Source: Methanobacterium alkalithermotolerans (lineage in GTDB: Archaea > Methanobacteriota > Methanobacteria > Methanobacteriales > Methanobacteriaceae). Taken from it: DNA of 64,000 bases. The stretch covers positions 1-64,000 of the forward strand of contig NZ_CP058560.1 in NCBI RefSeq assembly GCF_018141185.1, written 5' to 3'. The notes under the pieces were generated by a model. The model was not told the origin of the DNA. It worked only from the letters and a program-made list of their open reading frames with translations, and made no database searches. Below are positions 18,987-28,974 of this stretch, in pieces. Position numbers and translations under genes: made by a program. Positions within the stretch are counted from its first letter, which is position 1. The number at the start of each line of letters is the position of its first letter.

Positions 18987-20267
18987 TCAGGACCTTATAT
19001 GTTCCAGTAATTCTTTTTCACTAACTAGTGTTTGATTCCCGGTTTCCATATCTTTCAGGGTTAACTTACCCTCTTCCAGATCTCTTTCACCTACCAGGAC
19101 CACCTTTCTAACCCCCAGATTATGGGCATAGGATAATAATTTTTTAAGTTTCCTCCTTCCCAGATCCACTTCCACAGATATACCCTGGTAACGTAATTTT
19201 TGAGCGATTCCAAATGCAGCTTTTCTGGTTTTGGGACTTATTGGTGCTATAAATACGTCTGCAGCTACTTTAAGATTTAAATCTTTCTTTTGTGCTATTA
19301 AAGCAGCCATCAAACGGTCAAATCCAAAGGCAAAACCAGTTGATTCAACTTTTTCCCCACCAAATGTCTCCACCAGGTTATAGGTCCCTCCACCACAAAT
19401 CTGTTTTTGAGCCCCCAGGGAGGGTACATAAATTTCAAATACCATTCCCGAGTAGTAGTCCAGACCCCGGGCAATACCCAGATTAAGTACATAGTCCTCC
19501 ATCTGGAACATCCCCAGAGTTTCCACTAATTCTTCCAACTCAAATAAGGCTTCTAGTGCTTTATTTCTATCTTTTAATAATTCTTTTACTTCATCTAGCA
19601 GTTTAGATGTTCCTTTCATTTCTATTATCTTATACAGGATTTTTTGAGTGTCTGGCTCAATTTCTGATTCATCTAAAAATTCTTGAAGTAATTTTGGTTC
19701 TCCCTTATCAATAAGTCCCATAATATGGTCCTGGGTTTTTCCAGTAATATCTTCTTCATCCAGGATCCCTCTTAATATTCCCAGATGCCCCAGGTGTATC
19801 TCAAAACCTTCTAATTCTAGTTCCTTAAGAGAATGGGAAGCCATAGCTATTATTTCAGCATCTGCTTCAGGTGATTTACCTCCAATCATTTCACAACCAA
19901 ATTGCCAGAATTGTCGGAATCTCCCGGCCTGGGGCCGTTCATATCTGAAACAACTCCCATAATAATACATTTTTATTGGTTTAGGGCTTTTTTGCATTTG
20001 AGCCATATATAAACGTGCCACCGGTGCAGTTAATTCTGGTCTAAGAGCCAGTTCCCTATCCCCTTTATCTTTAAAATTATAGAGCTGCTCTACAATCTCA
20101 TCCCCTGATTTCTGGGTAAATAAAGATAAATTCTCAAAAATCGGGGTTTTAATTTCCTGATAAGCATAATTTTCAAATATCCGTTTTAAGGTGCTGGCCA
20201 CCACTTTGCGCTGTTTCATCTCTTCAAAGAGGAAATCTCTAGTTCCTCGAGGTCTTGATAGTTCCAT
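18987..20267 (-). CDS. hisS: histidyl-tRNA synthetase
   Basis: Class II synthetase (426 aa). Motif 2 is [18 protein letters not shown] near residue 107; the HisRS-specific segments [13 protein letters not shown] near residue 266 and [14 protein letters not shown] near residue 290 are intact; motif 3 is [13 protein letters not shown]. The C-terminal anticodon-binding domain (from about 335) has [13 protein letters not shown] and [17 protein letters not shown] precedes the ATG. A 120-base gap separates it from the hisI start, so it is likely a separate unit. Confidence 0.97.
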   Translation of the reverse strand: MELSRPRGTRDFLFEEMKQRKVVASTLKRIFENYAYQEIKTPIFENLSLFTQKSGDEIVEQLYNFKDKGDRELALRPELTAPVARLYMAQMQKSPKPIKMYYYGSCFRYERPQAGRFRQFWQFGCEMIGGKSPEADAEIIAMASHSLKELELEGFEIHLGHLGILRGILDEEDITGKTQDHIMGLIDKGEPKLLQEFLDESEIEPDTQKILYKIIEMKGTSKLLDEVKELLKDRNKALEALFELEELVETLGMFQMEDYVLNLGIARGLDYYSGMVFEIYVPSLGAQKQICGGGTYNLVETFGGEKVESTGFAFGFDRLMAALIAQKKDLNLKVAADVFIAPISPKTRKAAFGIAQKLRYQGISVEVDLGRRKLKKLLSYAHNLGVRKVVLVGERDLEEGKLTLKDMETGNQTLVSEKELLEHIRS

Positions 20268-20604
20268 TCTATTGCTCCCGCAGGGTTTTTTATAAAATAT
20301 TAATTAGTATAACTATTTTTATTTAAAATTTAATCTTATCTTAATATCTAAATTTTATTTACCTCTTAGTTTGATATTACTCCATTTAGAGGAATATAGA
20401 ATATATGGATTATTTTTTCATTAATCAAAATGATATATTATTCCCTAGTATTAATTTTAAGAAAAAAATTTACTTAATAATCAGTTTAATTTGAATATTA
20501 TTTATTATAATCCGATTAACTTTGAGATATTTATAATAGGCCGGATTTGGTATTTTCTCGAAGGCTTTATTAAAACAAAAAATCATTTCAACCTTAATTT
20601 AAGA
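20268..20604. other. 337-bp AT-rich intergenic region
   Basis: Lies between hisS (upstream end) and the 3' end of the HARP gene. No coding-like frame or stable hairpin was found. On the minus strand it should contain the hisS promoter and the HARP terminator; TTTTATAAAA near 20287-20300 is a possible TATA element for hisS. Confidence 0.5.
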
Positions 20605-21267
20605 TTATTCATAATATTTAAGATATTCCTGGAGCATTTGAGGAAATGATTTGGCATGTAAGAATCGCAAGCCCAGTCGCTCTGCCCAGACTTTTATGCC
20701 TTCATCTGCAGCCACCACTCCTGCTCCTAATTCTTTGGCCAGTAAAAGCACATCGAGATCCGGGGCACTGTCCAGGGTTCCTTTCCTTAAAGCAGCCCTA
20801 TATTTTTTTCTAAAATCTTTTATGGCCTTACCTACAATCTCCATCTCGATTTTATTTTTTTCCTCACCCCGGGACATCATCACCATGGATTCCACAGCAG
20901 CCTGCCACATGGCACTTTCTGATATTTTCATACCTTTATTCATTCTCTCCCGCATATCCTGAACATATTCAAAGAATATCTCTGAAGGAATCTGGGTATC
21001 ATATCTATTAGGAGTTTTCTTAACAATCCAGGTTTCTGCTTTTATCATTATATCCTCAGGGCACTCATAACGGGCCATGTAATCTGAGAATTCTTTATAA
21101 GTTACCGGGGGCATATGGCAACTTATATTCAGTTTAATTCTAGAACGGGCAATCAAATCAATCAGATAATTTACCGACTGATTAAGTTCTCCATCACCTA
21201 AATCATCCCGTAACTGGTTATCCGTAAAAGCAGTAGTATCGAGAACAAACCTTTGCTTGGCAAACAT
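20605..21267 (-). CDS. protein-only RNase P (HARP family; RNA ligase partner/UPF0278)
   Basis: A 220-residue PIN-like metallonuclease of the HARP family, related to the Aquifex RNA-free RNase P that matures tRNA 5' ends. The first acidic site is FVLDTTAFTD near the N terminus, and the PIN aspartate cluster is SAPDLDVLLLAKELG with AADEGIKVWAERLG near the C terminus. A helical insertion (MRERMNKGMKISES) lies between. GGGAG is followed at once by an ATG (21276), and by ATG at 21267 at a normal spacing, so the latter is preferred. RNA-based RNase P should also exist in this lineage. Confidence 0.9.
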   Translation of the reverse strand: MFAKQRFVLDTTAFTDNQLRDDLGDGELNQSVNYLIDLIARSRIKLNISCHMPPVTYKEFSDYMARYECPEDIMIKAETWIVKKTPNRYDTQIPSEIFFEYVQDMRERMNKGMKISESAMWQAAVESMVMMSRGEEKNKIEMEIVGKAIKDFRKKYRAALRKGTLDSAPDLDVLLLAKELGAGVVAADEGIKVWAERLGLRFLHAKSFPQMLQEYLKYYE

Positions 21268-21276
21268 TTTATACAT

Positions 21277-21651
21277 CTCCCTAACCCCAAATTCACATAT
21301 TAAAATAATCGATTATTAAATACACTCCATTTAAATTTGAATCTTATAAATTCCTTTTTTTATAAGGTGAATATATAATAACTTTTATCTTGAAATATAC
21401 TAATATAATTATGGTTAAAGATTAACCGGCATAGTCTAAACTAAAGAAACAATTCCCACTAGAGATTAAATTAATTCCGCCACCACCGGTAAAATCTGGA
21501 AAAAATTATATTAACTTTGCCTTATTTAAGTACTGACACTATGGTTTTAGTTATTTAAAAATACTTACTTTCCAGTTATTTATTTAAGGTGGATAAGATT
21601 TACCAGTTATTATAGGCTAGTGAAATTTACGTTGTTATGTAAGGTGAAAAA
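21277..21651. promoter_or_regulatory. divergent promoter region between HARP and aroE
   Basis: 375 bp between two divergent genes. Minus-strand TATA for HARP: AATTTATAAG at 21343-21352. Plus-strand TATA-like TTATTTAAAAATAC starts at 21551, about 90 bases before the aroE start. A GC-richer patch (CCGCCACCACCGG) lies near 21478-21490, without recognisable function. No coding frame stands out. Confidence 0.45.
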
Positions 21652-22494
21652 TTGATTACAGGAAAAACTAAGATAATAGGGCTTTTTGGAAATCCGGTAG
21701 GTCACAGTCTTTCTCCAGCCATGCATAATGCTGCTTTTAATTATGAAAAAATGGATTATGTATATGTGCCCTTTAATGTAAAGCCTGAATATTTAAAAGA
21801 GGCCACCCAAGGTGCTTTTGCTTTAAATATCAGGGGATATAATGTAACCATCCCTCATAAAACCAGAATAATAGACTACCTCCCGGAGGTGGACCCTACT
21901 GCTGCTTTAATAGGAGCAGTTAATACAGTGAAAATCCAGGACGGTGTAAGTAAGGGGTATAATACTGATGGTATAGGGGCTATTAAGGCTATTGAAGAAA
22001 TAACTCCTATTTCTAATAAAAAAGTGATTATACTGGGTGCCGGTGGAGCCAGCAGGGCGGTTTCATTCCAGTTACTATCTTCCTATGAAGTGGAGTTACT
22101 GATACTAAACCGGACTCCGGAAAAAGCATTTGAACTTAAAAGTGACCTGGAGAGTAATCTAAAAACTACTTTATCTACCGGGGGATTTGAACTACTACTT
22201 GAGGAAATAGAATCAGCAGATATTTTAATTAATACCACCCCCCGGGGTATGCATCCCCATGAAGATGATGAACCTTTTTTAAAAGCCAGAGACATCCCTT
22301 CTCATGTGGTGGTTAATGATCTGGTATACAATCCCCTGGAAACAGGACTTATAAAAGAGGCTACTAAGGCCGGTGCTACCACCATTTCTGGATTAAAGAT
22401 GTTGCTTTATCAGGGAGTAGAAGCATTCAAGATATGGACCGGGCAGGAACCACCAGTGGATATTATGGAAAAAGCGCTATATGATTTTTTATAA
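21652..22494 (+). CDS. aroE: shikimate dehydrogenase
   Basis: AroE (280 aa), reducing 3-dehydroshikimate to shikimate with NADPH in the aromatic amino-acid pathway. Substrate site GNPVGHSLSPAMHNAAF near residue 12; catalytic lysine in NVTIPHKTRI; Asp in NTDGIGAI; the nucleotide loop is ILGAGGASRAVSF near residue 126; NRTPEKA recognises the NADP phosphate. The start is TTG with AAGGTG six bases upstream. It is the first plus-strand gene after a long minus-strand block. Confidence 0.97.
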   Translation: MITGKTKIIGLFGNPVGHSLSPAMHNAAFNYEKMDYVYVPFNVKPEYLKEATQGAFALNIRGYNVTIPHKTRIIDYLPEVDPTAALIGAVNTVKIQDGVSKGYNTDGIGAIKAIEEITPISNKKVIILGAGGASRAVSFQLLSSYEVELLILNRTPEKAFELKSDLESNLKTTLSTGGFELLLEEIESADILINTTPRGMHPHEDDEPFLKARDIPSHVVVNDLVYNPLETGLIKEATKAGATTISGLKMLLYQGVEAFKIWTGQEPPVDIMEKALYDFL

Positions 22495-22563
22495 TCAAAA
22501 TCATGCCCTAATCTAATTTTTCAGTTATAAATATAATTAAGAGCATTAATCTATTTTTTTTAG

Positions 22564-23026
22564 TCACAGATACATTTTCATCCGGATCATATCTCTACAG
22601 AGAATACCATTTTCATAGAACTCTTCAAAATAATGTTTATAAAAATCAAGCTCCACTCCTACAATCCGGAAACCACATTTCTGATATAATGCTATTTGCT
22701 TAATACCACAGTTTCTAAGTTCCGATGGCAAGGATTTCATTTTTCCCGGCCCGGGCCATATTGATAACAAATTTTATCAGTTGTTCACCAATTCCTTTAT
22801 TCTGAAATTCTTCCCTTACAGCTATATTAAGAATTTCCAGAGTCTTTGGTCGGGTATTAATTATAACAATGATTCCCACAATCTTTTCACTAATTTTTGC
22901 CACATACTTTTGGCTACGATTAATATAATCATTTAACATATCCTTAGAAGAATCTCCCAGTAACAGCAAGTCATAAATATCCTTATCTATCTGGGTAATT
23001 TCTTCAATCACTATTTTAATTGTCAT
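22564..23026 (-). pseudogene. GNAT N-acetyltransferase interrupted by a one-base frameshift
   Basis: Two overlapping frames together make one GNAT protein. The first (23026 to stop at 22715) holds the N-terminal half and the acetyl-CoA loop segment REEFQNKGIGEQLIKF. The second (to 22564) holds NCGIKQIALYQKCGFRIVG, the classic beta-5/alpha-4 end. Removing one T at about 22717-22718 joins them as AIGTRNCGIKQIALYQ without gap. Conserved residues on both sides argue for a recent event or an assembly error. Substrate unknown; a small-molecule or protein N-acetyltransferase. Confidence 0.8.
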
Positions 23027-23086
23027 TTGATAATAATTCCTCTTTTATTATGGAGTTATAGAATAAGATATTTAAATTTTTAGCAA

Positions 23087-23803
23087 TTATCCTGATTTAT
23101 TTCTACTTTTTATACTGGCTATGGCTTTTTTAAGTGCAATTTCAAATTCATAAGACTCTCCCTGGGATTTATTCAATGCTTCTTCCAGATAGGGAATGGT
23201 ATTCTCCTCACCAATGGTTCCCAGGGCATAGGTAGCATTTACCCGGACAAGATAACTATCATCCTGCAGGGACCTTAAAAGTGACTTTATGGCCACATCA
23301 TCACCGATTTTACCCAGAGAAGTTACAGTACAGGCTCGAAGAAGAAAATCATCTTCACCCAGTATTTCACTTAGGTGCTTAGATGCTTTTATATCTCCCA
23401 GATTTCCTAATGCCCCTACCAGTTCACATTTAACATTTAAGGAACCATCTTTTAAGGCCTGGATTATGGGATCAACTGCTCTTTTATCACCAATAGCCCC
23501 TAATGAGAGAGCAGCATTTTCACGTACATGCCAGTATTCATCATTTAATAATTTAATCAGTACCGGGACTGCTTCAGGATTTCCTATTCTTCCTAAAGAT
23601 AGGGTAGCTGCTTTACGCAGGGGCCAGTATTCATCATCTAGACAATTGATTAAATCATCCACAGAATCATCGGCATGAATATCTCCCAGAATATAAGCCA
23701 CCTTTTCACGTATTCTATTATCTTTACTGGTTTTTAAGGTACTAATCAGTCCGTCAATGTCCTTTTCTTTTCTCATTTTTTCTAAATCATTCCCGGAATT
23801 CAT
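23087..23803 (-). CDS. HEAT-repeat (PBS-lyase type) protein
   Basis: A 238-residue protein made almost wholly of about six 31-residue HEAT repeats with the pattern D-x-x-x-x-VR-x-x-A-x-x-x-LG-x-[IL]-G, for example VRENAALSLGAIGD and VRVNATYALGTIGEE. Such repeats form a curved helical scaffold for protein binding. No catalytic motif is visible. It stands alone, upstream of the acetyltransferase, with a weak ribosome-binding site. Confidence 0.9.
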   Translation of the reverse strand: MNSGNDLEKMRKEKDIDGLISTLKTSKDNRIREKVAYILGDIHADDSVDDLINCLDDEYWPLRKAATLSLGRIGNPEAVPVLIKLLNDEYWHVRENAALSLGAIGDKRAVDPIIQALKDGSLNVKCELVGALGNLGDIKASKHLSEILGEDDFLLRACTVTSLGKIGDDVAIKSLLRSLQDDSYLVRVNATYALGTIGEENTIPYLEEALNKSQGESYEFEIALKKAIASIKSRNKSG

Positions 23804-24096
23804 TATTAATCGCTCTTTGTATTAATTTGAAGGGTTAGTGTACTAATTTATATCCAGTTCTAATTAATAATTGGTTTATTTTCTAATAATTTTTATTATT
23901 AAAGTTAATTTAATAAGGTACAATAACAAAATAAAAAATACAGTTAAAATCTTTTAAAAATAAGTTATTTTAAAATACATGATTTTGTTTCTTATTTAAG
24001 TAGATTCCGTCCTGGAATATTATTATGCAGATTAAAATTTTTCAAAATTAAAATCAAAGGATTACTATAAAAATTATTTACTAAAATGGTGATTAT

Positions 24097-25059
24097 ATGA
24101 GTGGACCATGGGTGGAAAAGTACAGACCAGCAACACTAGACGACGTGGTGGGTCAGGATCATATCATAGAAAGGCTCAAAGCTTATGTGAAAGATGAAAG
24201 CATGCCTAACCTTATGTTTACAGGGCCTGCAGGCGTGGGTAAGACTACCACGGCACTTGCATTATCTAAATCAATCTTAGGAGAATACTGGAGACAGAAC
24301 TTCCTGGAACTCAATGCTTCTGATGCCCGGGGTATTGATACGGTGCGGACCAATATCAAAAATTTCTGCCGCTTAAAACCAGTGGGAGCTCCCTTTAGAA
24401 TAATATTCCTGGATGAAGTGGATAACATGACCAAAGATGCTCAGCATGCTCTTAGAAGAGAAATGGAAATGTATACCAAGACTTCTTCATTCATACTATC
24501 CTGCAATTATTCTTCTAAAATCATAGACCCCATACAGTCTCGTTGTGCCATATTCCGCTTTACACCGGTAAAAGGGCATCAAATAATTAAGAGAATGGAA
24601 TTTATCGCCCAGGAAGAAGGCCTGGATTATGATCCTGCGGCTATTGAAACCATGGTTTACTTTGCCGAAGGGGACCTGAGAAAGGCCATTAATATTCTAC
24701 AATCCTCGGCTTCAGTGGGAGAAAAAATCACAGAAGATAGTATTTACCAGGTAATATCTAAAGCCAGACCTAAAGATGTTAAAAAAATGATTATTAAATC
24801 ATTGAATGGGGATTTCATGGGAGCACGTGACTTACTTCGTGAAATTATGGTTTTGCAGGGTACCAGTGGGGAGGATATGGTGAATCAGATTTATCAGGAT
24901 GTTTCTCGCATGGCCACAGAAGAGGAATTAGATGGTTCTTCTTATCTGGAGATAATTGAAGCTATTGCTGAGACTGATTTTAGAATAAGGGAAGGTGCTA
25001 ATCCTAGAATACAATTAGAAGCACTTCTAACCAGGTTCTTATACAAGGCCCGGACTTAA
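24097..25059 (+). CDS. rfcS: replication factor C small subunit
   Basis: Clamp-loader small subunit (320 aa) that with RfcL loads the PCNA clamp on primed DNA. Walker [15 protein letters not shown] near residue 43, Walker [11 protein letters not shown], arginine-finger SRC motif in QSRCAIFRF near residue 149, then the collar domain. Some archaeal rfcS genes contain inteins at the P-loop; this one does not. Followed 38 bases on by rfcL, in one operon. A GGTGATT site precedes the ATG. Confidence 0.97.
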   Translation: MSGPWVEKYRPATLDDVVGQDHIIERLKAYVKDESMPNLMFTGPAGVGKTTTALALSKSILGEYWRQNFLELNASDARGIDTVRTNIKNFCRLKPVGAPFRIIFLDEVDNMTKDAQHALRREMEMYTKTSSFILSCNYSSKIIDPIQSRCAIFRFTPVKGHQIIKRMEFIAQEEGLDYDPAAIETMVYFAEGDLRKAINILQSSASVGEKITEDSIYQVISKARPKDVKKMIIKSLNGDFMGARDLLREIMVLQGTSGEDMVNQIYQDVSRMATEEELDGSSYLEIIEAIAETDFRIREGANPRIQLEALLTRFLYKART

Positions 25060-25097
25060 GATATATAATCACTCTTATTTTTTTCGAGGATAATTAC

Positions 25098-26561
25098 ATG
25101 TTATGGACGGAAAAATATCGACCCCGAAGCTTTGATCAGGTAGTGGGCAATGCCAAGCAGGTTAAAGAGATTAAAGAATGGGTTGATCAATGGATTAAAG
25201 GAGAAAAACAACCCTGCCTATTTTTAGTGGGTCCTCCTGGAACAGGTAAAACTACCCTGGCCCATATAATTGGTAGAGAATTTTCAGATTATGTGGAATT
25301 AAATGCCAGTGATAAACGGTCCTATGATATTATCAAAAATACAGTGGGAGAGGCTTCTGCCACCAGATCACTATTTAGCCAGGGATTGAAATTGATTATT
25401 CTCGATGAGGTGGATGGTATTCATGGTACTGATGACCGGGGTGGCAGCCGGGCTATTAATAAGATAATAAAAGAGGGACACCACCCCATGATTTTAACGG
25501 CTAACGATCCCTATAGCAAGCGTATAAAATCATTTAAGTCTAAATGTAAGGTTATTAATATTAAAAAGGTGCATACCAACTCTATTAATGCTCTTTTAAA
25601 AAGAATATGTTCTAAAGAAGGGGTCAGCTTCGATGATCAGGTATTAAAAGAACTGGCTAAAAGATCCAATGGAGATTTACGTTCAGCCATTAATGACTTA
25701 GAAGTCCTGGCCCGGGGCAAGGATAGTATTGATAAAAGCAATCTGGAGGAGGTAGGGGTGAAGGATAATCGCTCCAATATCTTCGATTCAGTGCGCCGGG
25801 TATTAAAAAGCAAAAACTTACCTAAAATCCGCCAGGCCATGTACCTGGATGAGGATCCCACCCTGGTGATGGAGGTTATGGCTGAAAACATCCCCCGGGA
25901 ATATGAAAAACCACAGGAAATCCAGCGGGCATATGAAATGATTTCCCTGGCAGATTTGAATTTTGGCCGTGCCCGTTCCAGCCGCAACTACTCTTACTGG
26001 AGATATGCCTCTGATTTTATGGGTATCGGGGTGGCTTTATCCAAAAAAGAAACCTACCGAAAGTTTGCCCGCTATACGGGATCCACTTCCTTTGCTCTTC
26101 TGGGTAAAACTCGCTCTAAAAGAGATTTAAGAGACAGGGTTGCGGATAAAATGGCTGAGAAAATGCATATCTCCCGGCAGGTGGCCATATCCCAGTTCCC
26201 CTATCTGAGTCTCATATTTGATAATGATGAGATGGCCTATGAAATTGCCACTTATCTGGGACTGGAAGATGATGAGGTAAAATTATTCCGGAAGAGAAAA
26301 ATAAAAAAACCCCCTAAAAAAAAGAACATTACACCTAAAAAAATAGGCACTGATATAAAATCAGATGGAATAAATTCTTCTATTTATGCTAAAAAATCAA
26401 AAAGTAAGTCTGAATCTGATAATAAAAAGGCTAAACCTAAGGATAAACCTCTTAAAAAGAAAAAAATATCTAAAAACTCGGCTAATGAAGATAATAAACC
26501 CGCTCCCAATGAAAAAGAAAATGAAAAAGAAAAACAAACTTCTCTATTTAGTTTTAACTAG
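25098..26561 (+). CDS. rfcL: replication factor C large subunit
   Basis: Clamp-loader large subunit (487 aa). Walker A is [12 protein letters not shown] near residue 46 and Walker [13 protein letters not shown]. From about residue 400 the protein becomes a long Lys/Asn/Ser-rich linker, ending in QTSLFSFN, which fits the PCNA-interacting (PIP) pattern Q-x-x-L-x-x-F at the extreme C terminus. The gene ends overlapping the convergent histidine kinase gene by four bases. Confidence 0.96.
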   Translation: MLWTEKYRPRSFDQVVGNAKQVKEIKEWVDQWIKGEKQPCLFLVGPPGTGKTTLAHIIGREFSDYVELNASDKRSYDIIKNTVGEASATRSLFSQGLKLIILDEVDGIHGTDDRGGSRAINKIIKEGHHPMILTANDPYSKRIKSFKSKCKVINIKKVHTNSINALLKRICSKEGVSFDDQVLKELAKRSNGDLRSAINDLEVLARGKDSIDKSNLEEVGVKDNRSNIFDSVRRVLKSKNLPKIRQAMYLDEDPTLVMEVMAENIPREYEKPQEIQRAYEMISLADLNFGRARSSRNYSYWRYASDFMGIGVALSKKETYRKFARYTGSTSFALLGKTRSKRDLRDRVADKMAEKMHISRQVAISQFPYLSLIFDNDEMAYEIATYLGLEDDEVKLFRKRKIKKPPKKKNITPKKIGTDIKSDGINSSIYAKKSKSKSESDNKKAKPKDKPLKKKKISKNSANEDNKPAPNEKENEKEKQTSLFSFN

Positions 26562-27688
26562 AAACTGATTTCCTGGAATTTTATATTAAATTCAGTGGGG
26601 TCTTTACGATTGACGGTAAGCTGGCCATTAATTTGTTCAGTAAGACTATTTACCAGTTGCAGGCCCAACGATTTAGTATTTTCTACATCAACTTCTTCGG
26701 GTATGCCTATACCATCATCGGAGACGTTCAGGATAAAATAATCATCCTGAGGGTAAAAATCTATTTTTATTTTCCCTTTACTTCCCGGTGGGAAGGCGTA
26801 TTTCATACTGTTGGTTATTAGTTCATTTACTATTAGTCCCAGGGGTATGGAGGTGTTAATATCCAGCATTACGTGTTCTACATTTAATTCTAATTTTACC
26901 TGGCGGGGGTCTCCTACAATGGAGTGGTATAGTTCTGCAGAAAAGGTGCGGATATATTCTCCAAAGTCTATTCTTTTAAGGTCAGTGGAACGGTATAATT
27001 TTTCATGAATAAGGGCCATGGATTTAGCCCTATTTTGGCTTTCTTTAAATACAGCCAGTGCTTTTTTATCCTTTATATAACGCGATTGCAGACTCAAAAG
27101 GCTGGAAATTACCATTAAATTATTTTTAACCCGGTGATGAATTTCCTTCAAAAGCATCTCCTTTTCTTCCAGGGCCTTTTCTAGCTGGATGTTCTTTTTT
27201 ACCAGTTTTCTTTTGGTAGTGGTCAGTTCATTATTTAGCTGAGTGAGCTGGACATACTGGGCATCAGAAGTTTTTAAATCATGTTTATAACGGGTTAAAT
27301 CTTTCATAATACTCCTTAAAGCATTGTTTTGCTCGGTATTTATGTGGTATATTTCTTCCCAGAACTTTTCAATATCTTCCGGGGATTTAACTCCATAAAT
27401 AAGTAAATCATTATCCTCTATTAATAAACCTGAAAAATGCATTACCTCAATTTTTTTATCCAGGGAAATATTTATTTCCCAGTTAAAAGTAGCTTGTTCT
27501 TCTTTTATTCTTTCTATAAAATTTGATGCTTTATTTTTACTCTCAACATCTACAGAATCTATAAATGAAACTCCCTTTTTGAAGTAGCCACTTAAATTTA
27601 ATCCATCGTGGATTATGTCTTTTATTTTGCCAGTGGGAGTGCAGGATAATGCTATTCCTTTTATTTCTTCTTTTTTATAGTTTTTCAT
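26558..27688 (-). CDS. sensor histidine kinase (HisKA_2 type)
   Basis: A 376-residue cytoplasmic kinase with no membrane segments. Residues 1 to about 110 look like a PAS domain ([16 protein letters not shown], then [16 protein letters not shown]); about 130-180 is a coiled coil; the HisKA_2 box [20 protein letters not shown] carries the phospho-acceptor His near residue 186; the ATPase domain shows [13 protein letters not shown] and [12 protein letters not shown] at 27688 overlaps the upstream stop as ATGA, with AGGA before it. It is the last gene of a three-gene operon with a cobalamin-binding protein; no response regulator is nearby. Input from the B12 protein is inferred. Confidence 0.9.
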   Translation of the reverse strand: MKNYKKEEIKGIALSCTPTGKIKDIIHDGLNLSGYFKKGVSFIDSVDVESKNKASNFIERIKEEQATFNWEINISLDKKIEVMHFSGLLIEDNDLLIYGVKSPEDIEKFWEEIYHINTEQNNALRSIMKDLTRYKHDLKTSDAQYVQLTQLNNELTTTKRKLVKKNIQLEKALEEKEMLLKEIHHRVKNNLMVISSLLSLQSRYIKDKKALAVFKESQNRAKSMALIHEKLYRSTDLKRIDFGEYIRTFSAELYHSIVGDPRQVKLELNVEHVMLDINTSIPLGLIVNELITNSMKYAFPPGSKGKIKIDFYPQDDYFILNVSDDGIGIPEEVDVENTKSLGLQLVNSLTEQINGQLTVNRKDPTEFNIKFQEISF

Positions 27689-28110
27689 ATGCATTCCTGA
27701 ATATCAGATTTTTTAATATAGTCTTTTTGCCAGGTAATCATCCAGTCTAAATAAAGGGTTATCTCTGAGGCATATTCCTCCGTTAAGGCTTCTATAATTT
27801 GTTCACGGTAAATCTCAAGCCTTATAAGAATATGTTTCAGGGCCACTCCATCATGTGGCAGTCGATCACAGGCCCAGTTTAGTTGATATTCCAGTATGGA
27901 TACTTCCCCTAGTGACATTGCTGATTCTAACATCCTGGTGGTAAATTCCATTCCAATGGTCAATAATTCCCTGGCCTGGTCCCCATGCTGATCAACCTCA
28001 TCTGAACGCTTCATAGAAATATTAACCGTATTTTTAATTATATCTGGAGAATGTTCTTTAAAGGACTTCAATGCTTCTGGAGAAACTGGAGGAAATTCAT
28101 CTTGATTCAT
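27685..28110 (-). CDS. helical protein of unknown function in B12-sensor operon
   Basis: A 141-residue, probably all-helical soluble protein. Segments that look conserved are [20 protein letters not shown] and [12 protein letters not shown] followed by [16 protein letters not shown] do not recognise a named domain with certainty; it resembles helical sensor modules sometimes fused to or encoded beside cobalamin-binding proteins and RsbR-type regulators. It sits between the cobalamin-binding protein (15-base gap) and the histidine kinase (four-base overlap), so it is most likely a linker or sensor component of that pathway. GAGGTCATT precedes the ATG. Confidence 0.75.
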   Translation of the reverse strand: MNQDEFPPVSPEALKSFKEHSPDIIKNTVNISMKRSDEVDQHGDQARELLTIGMEFTTRMLESAMSLGEVSILEYQLNWACDRLPHDGVALKHILIRLEIYREQIIEALTEEYASEITLYLDWMITWQKDYIKKSDIQECI

Positions 28111-28125
28111 TATAATGACCTCTTT

Positions 28126-28800
28126 TTATGAAATTAATTCGCTGGCCACTTTAATTGCTTCCAGGGCATTGGAGGCAGTAGCATCAGCACCAACTTTTTT
28201 CCATAACTCCGGTGATATGGAAAATGGTCTACCTCCTACCATAATTTTTAACCGGGATCTCAAGGGGAGTGAATTAATTTTATCAACTAATTCTTTTACA
28301 GCCGGTATATTAAAATGAATAGATGCAGATATGGCAACTACATCTGGTTCTAAAGTGGATATAGTATCTAAAATACTATCTAATGGCGTGTTAGCCCCTA
28401 AATAATAGGAATCCCATCCCTCTAATTCAAATATATCTGCTACCATCCTTAACCCAATTTCATGCATTTCTCCAGCCACACAGGTAGCCAGTAATTTATA
28501 ACCCTTTTTTGGTGACTTGAAGATTACAGGATATAATTCTGACATTATCTGCTGGGTGGAGGCAGAGCAGTAATGTTCCTGGGCCACATTTATGATGTTT
28601 TTCTGCCAGAGCCTTCCCACTTCATGCTGGCTGGATTCGAAAACTTTTATATAAATATCTTTAATAGGCACACCCTCATCTAAAGAGCTATGGATAATTT
28701 TGCTGGCTTTATATCGGTCTAAATTTAAAAGAGCATCCAGGTAATTTTGGGCTATTTCACTTAATTCTCCTGATTCTTTTTCAAACTCACTTAAAACCAT
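28126..28800 (-). CDS. CarH-like cobalamin-binding sensor protein
   Basis: A 224-residue protein made of a helical cap (B12-binding_2) and a Rossmann B12-binding domain, with no DNA-binding or methyltransferase domain. The helical part contains W-x9-EH (W in GRLWQK, then VAQEHYCSA), the motif that caps the adenosyl group of adenosylcobalamin in CarH/LitR photoreceptors. The B12 domain has GEMHEIG (E-x-H-x-x-G with the lower-ligand His), YYLGANTP and VAISASIHFN, and ends in VGGRPFS. It is first in the operon with a helical protein and a histidine kinase. A GTG four codons upstream is possible; GGTGG spacing favours ATG at 28800. Light or B12 sensing is inferred; a methyl-transfer corrinoid protein is the alternative. 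Confidence 0.88.
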   Translation of the reverse strand: MVLSEFEKESGELSEIAQNYLDALLNLDRYKASKIIHSSLDEGVPIKDIYIKVFESSQHEVGRLWQKNIINVAQEHYCSASTQQIMSELYPVIFKSPKKGYKLLATCVAGEMHEIGLRMVADIFELEGWDSYYLGANTPLDSILDTISTLEPDVVAISASIHFNIPAVKELVDKINSLPLRSRLKIMVGGRPFSISPELWKKVGADATASNALEAIKVASELIS

Positions 28801-28974
28801 ATTCCCCACCACCTTCTTAAACTGGCAATGATTTTCTCTTAAAAAGATTTTATTACATATATATTATTTTATTTGCTTATTTAAATATTCATTCGCCCTT
28901 ATTTATTTCATTTTAGGAATTACCAGACGGATTATAGTCCGTTAAAATATAAATTAAACCGGGGATTTTTTAAT

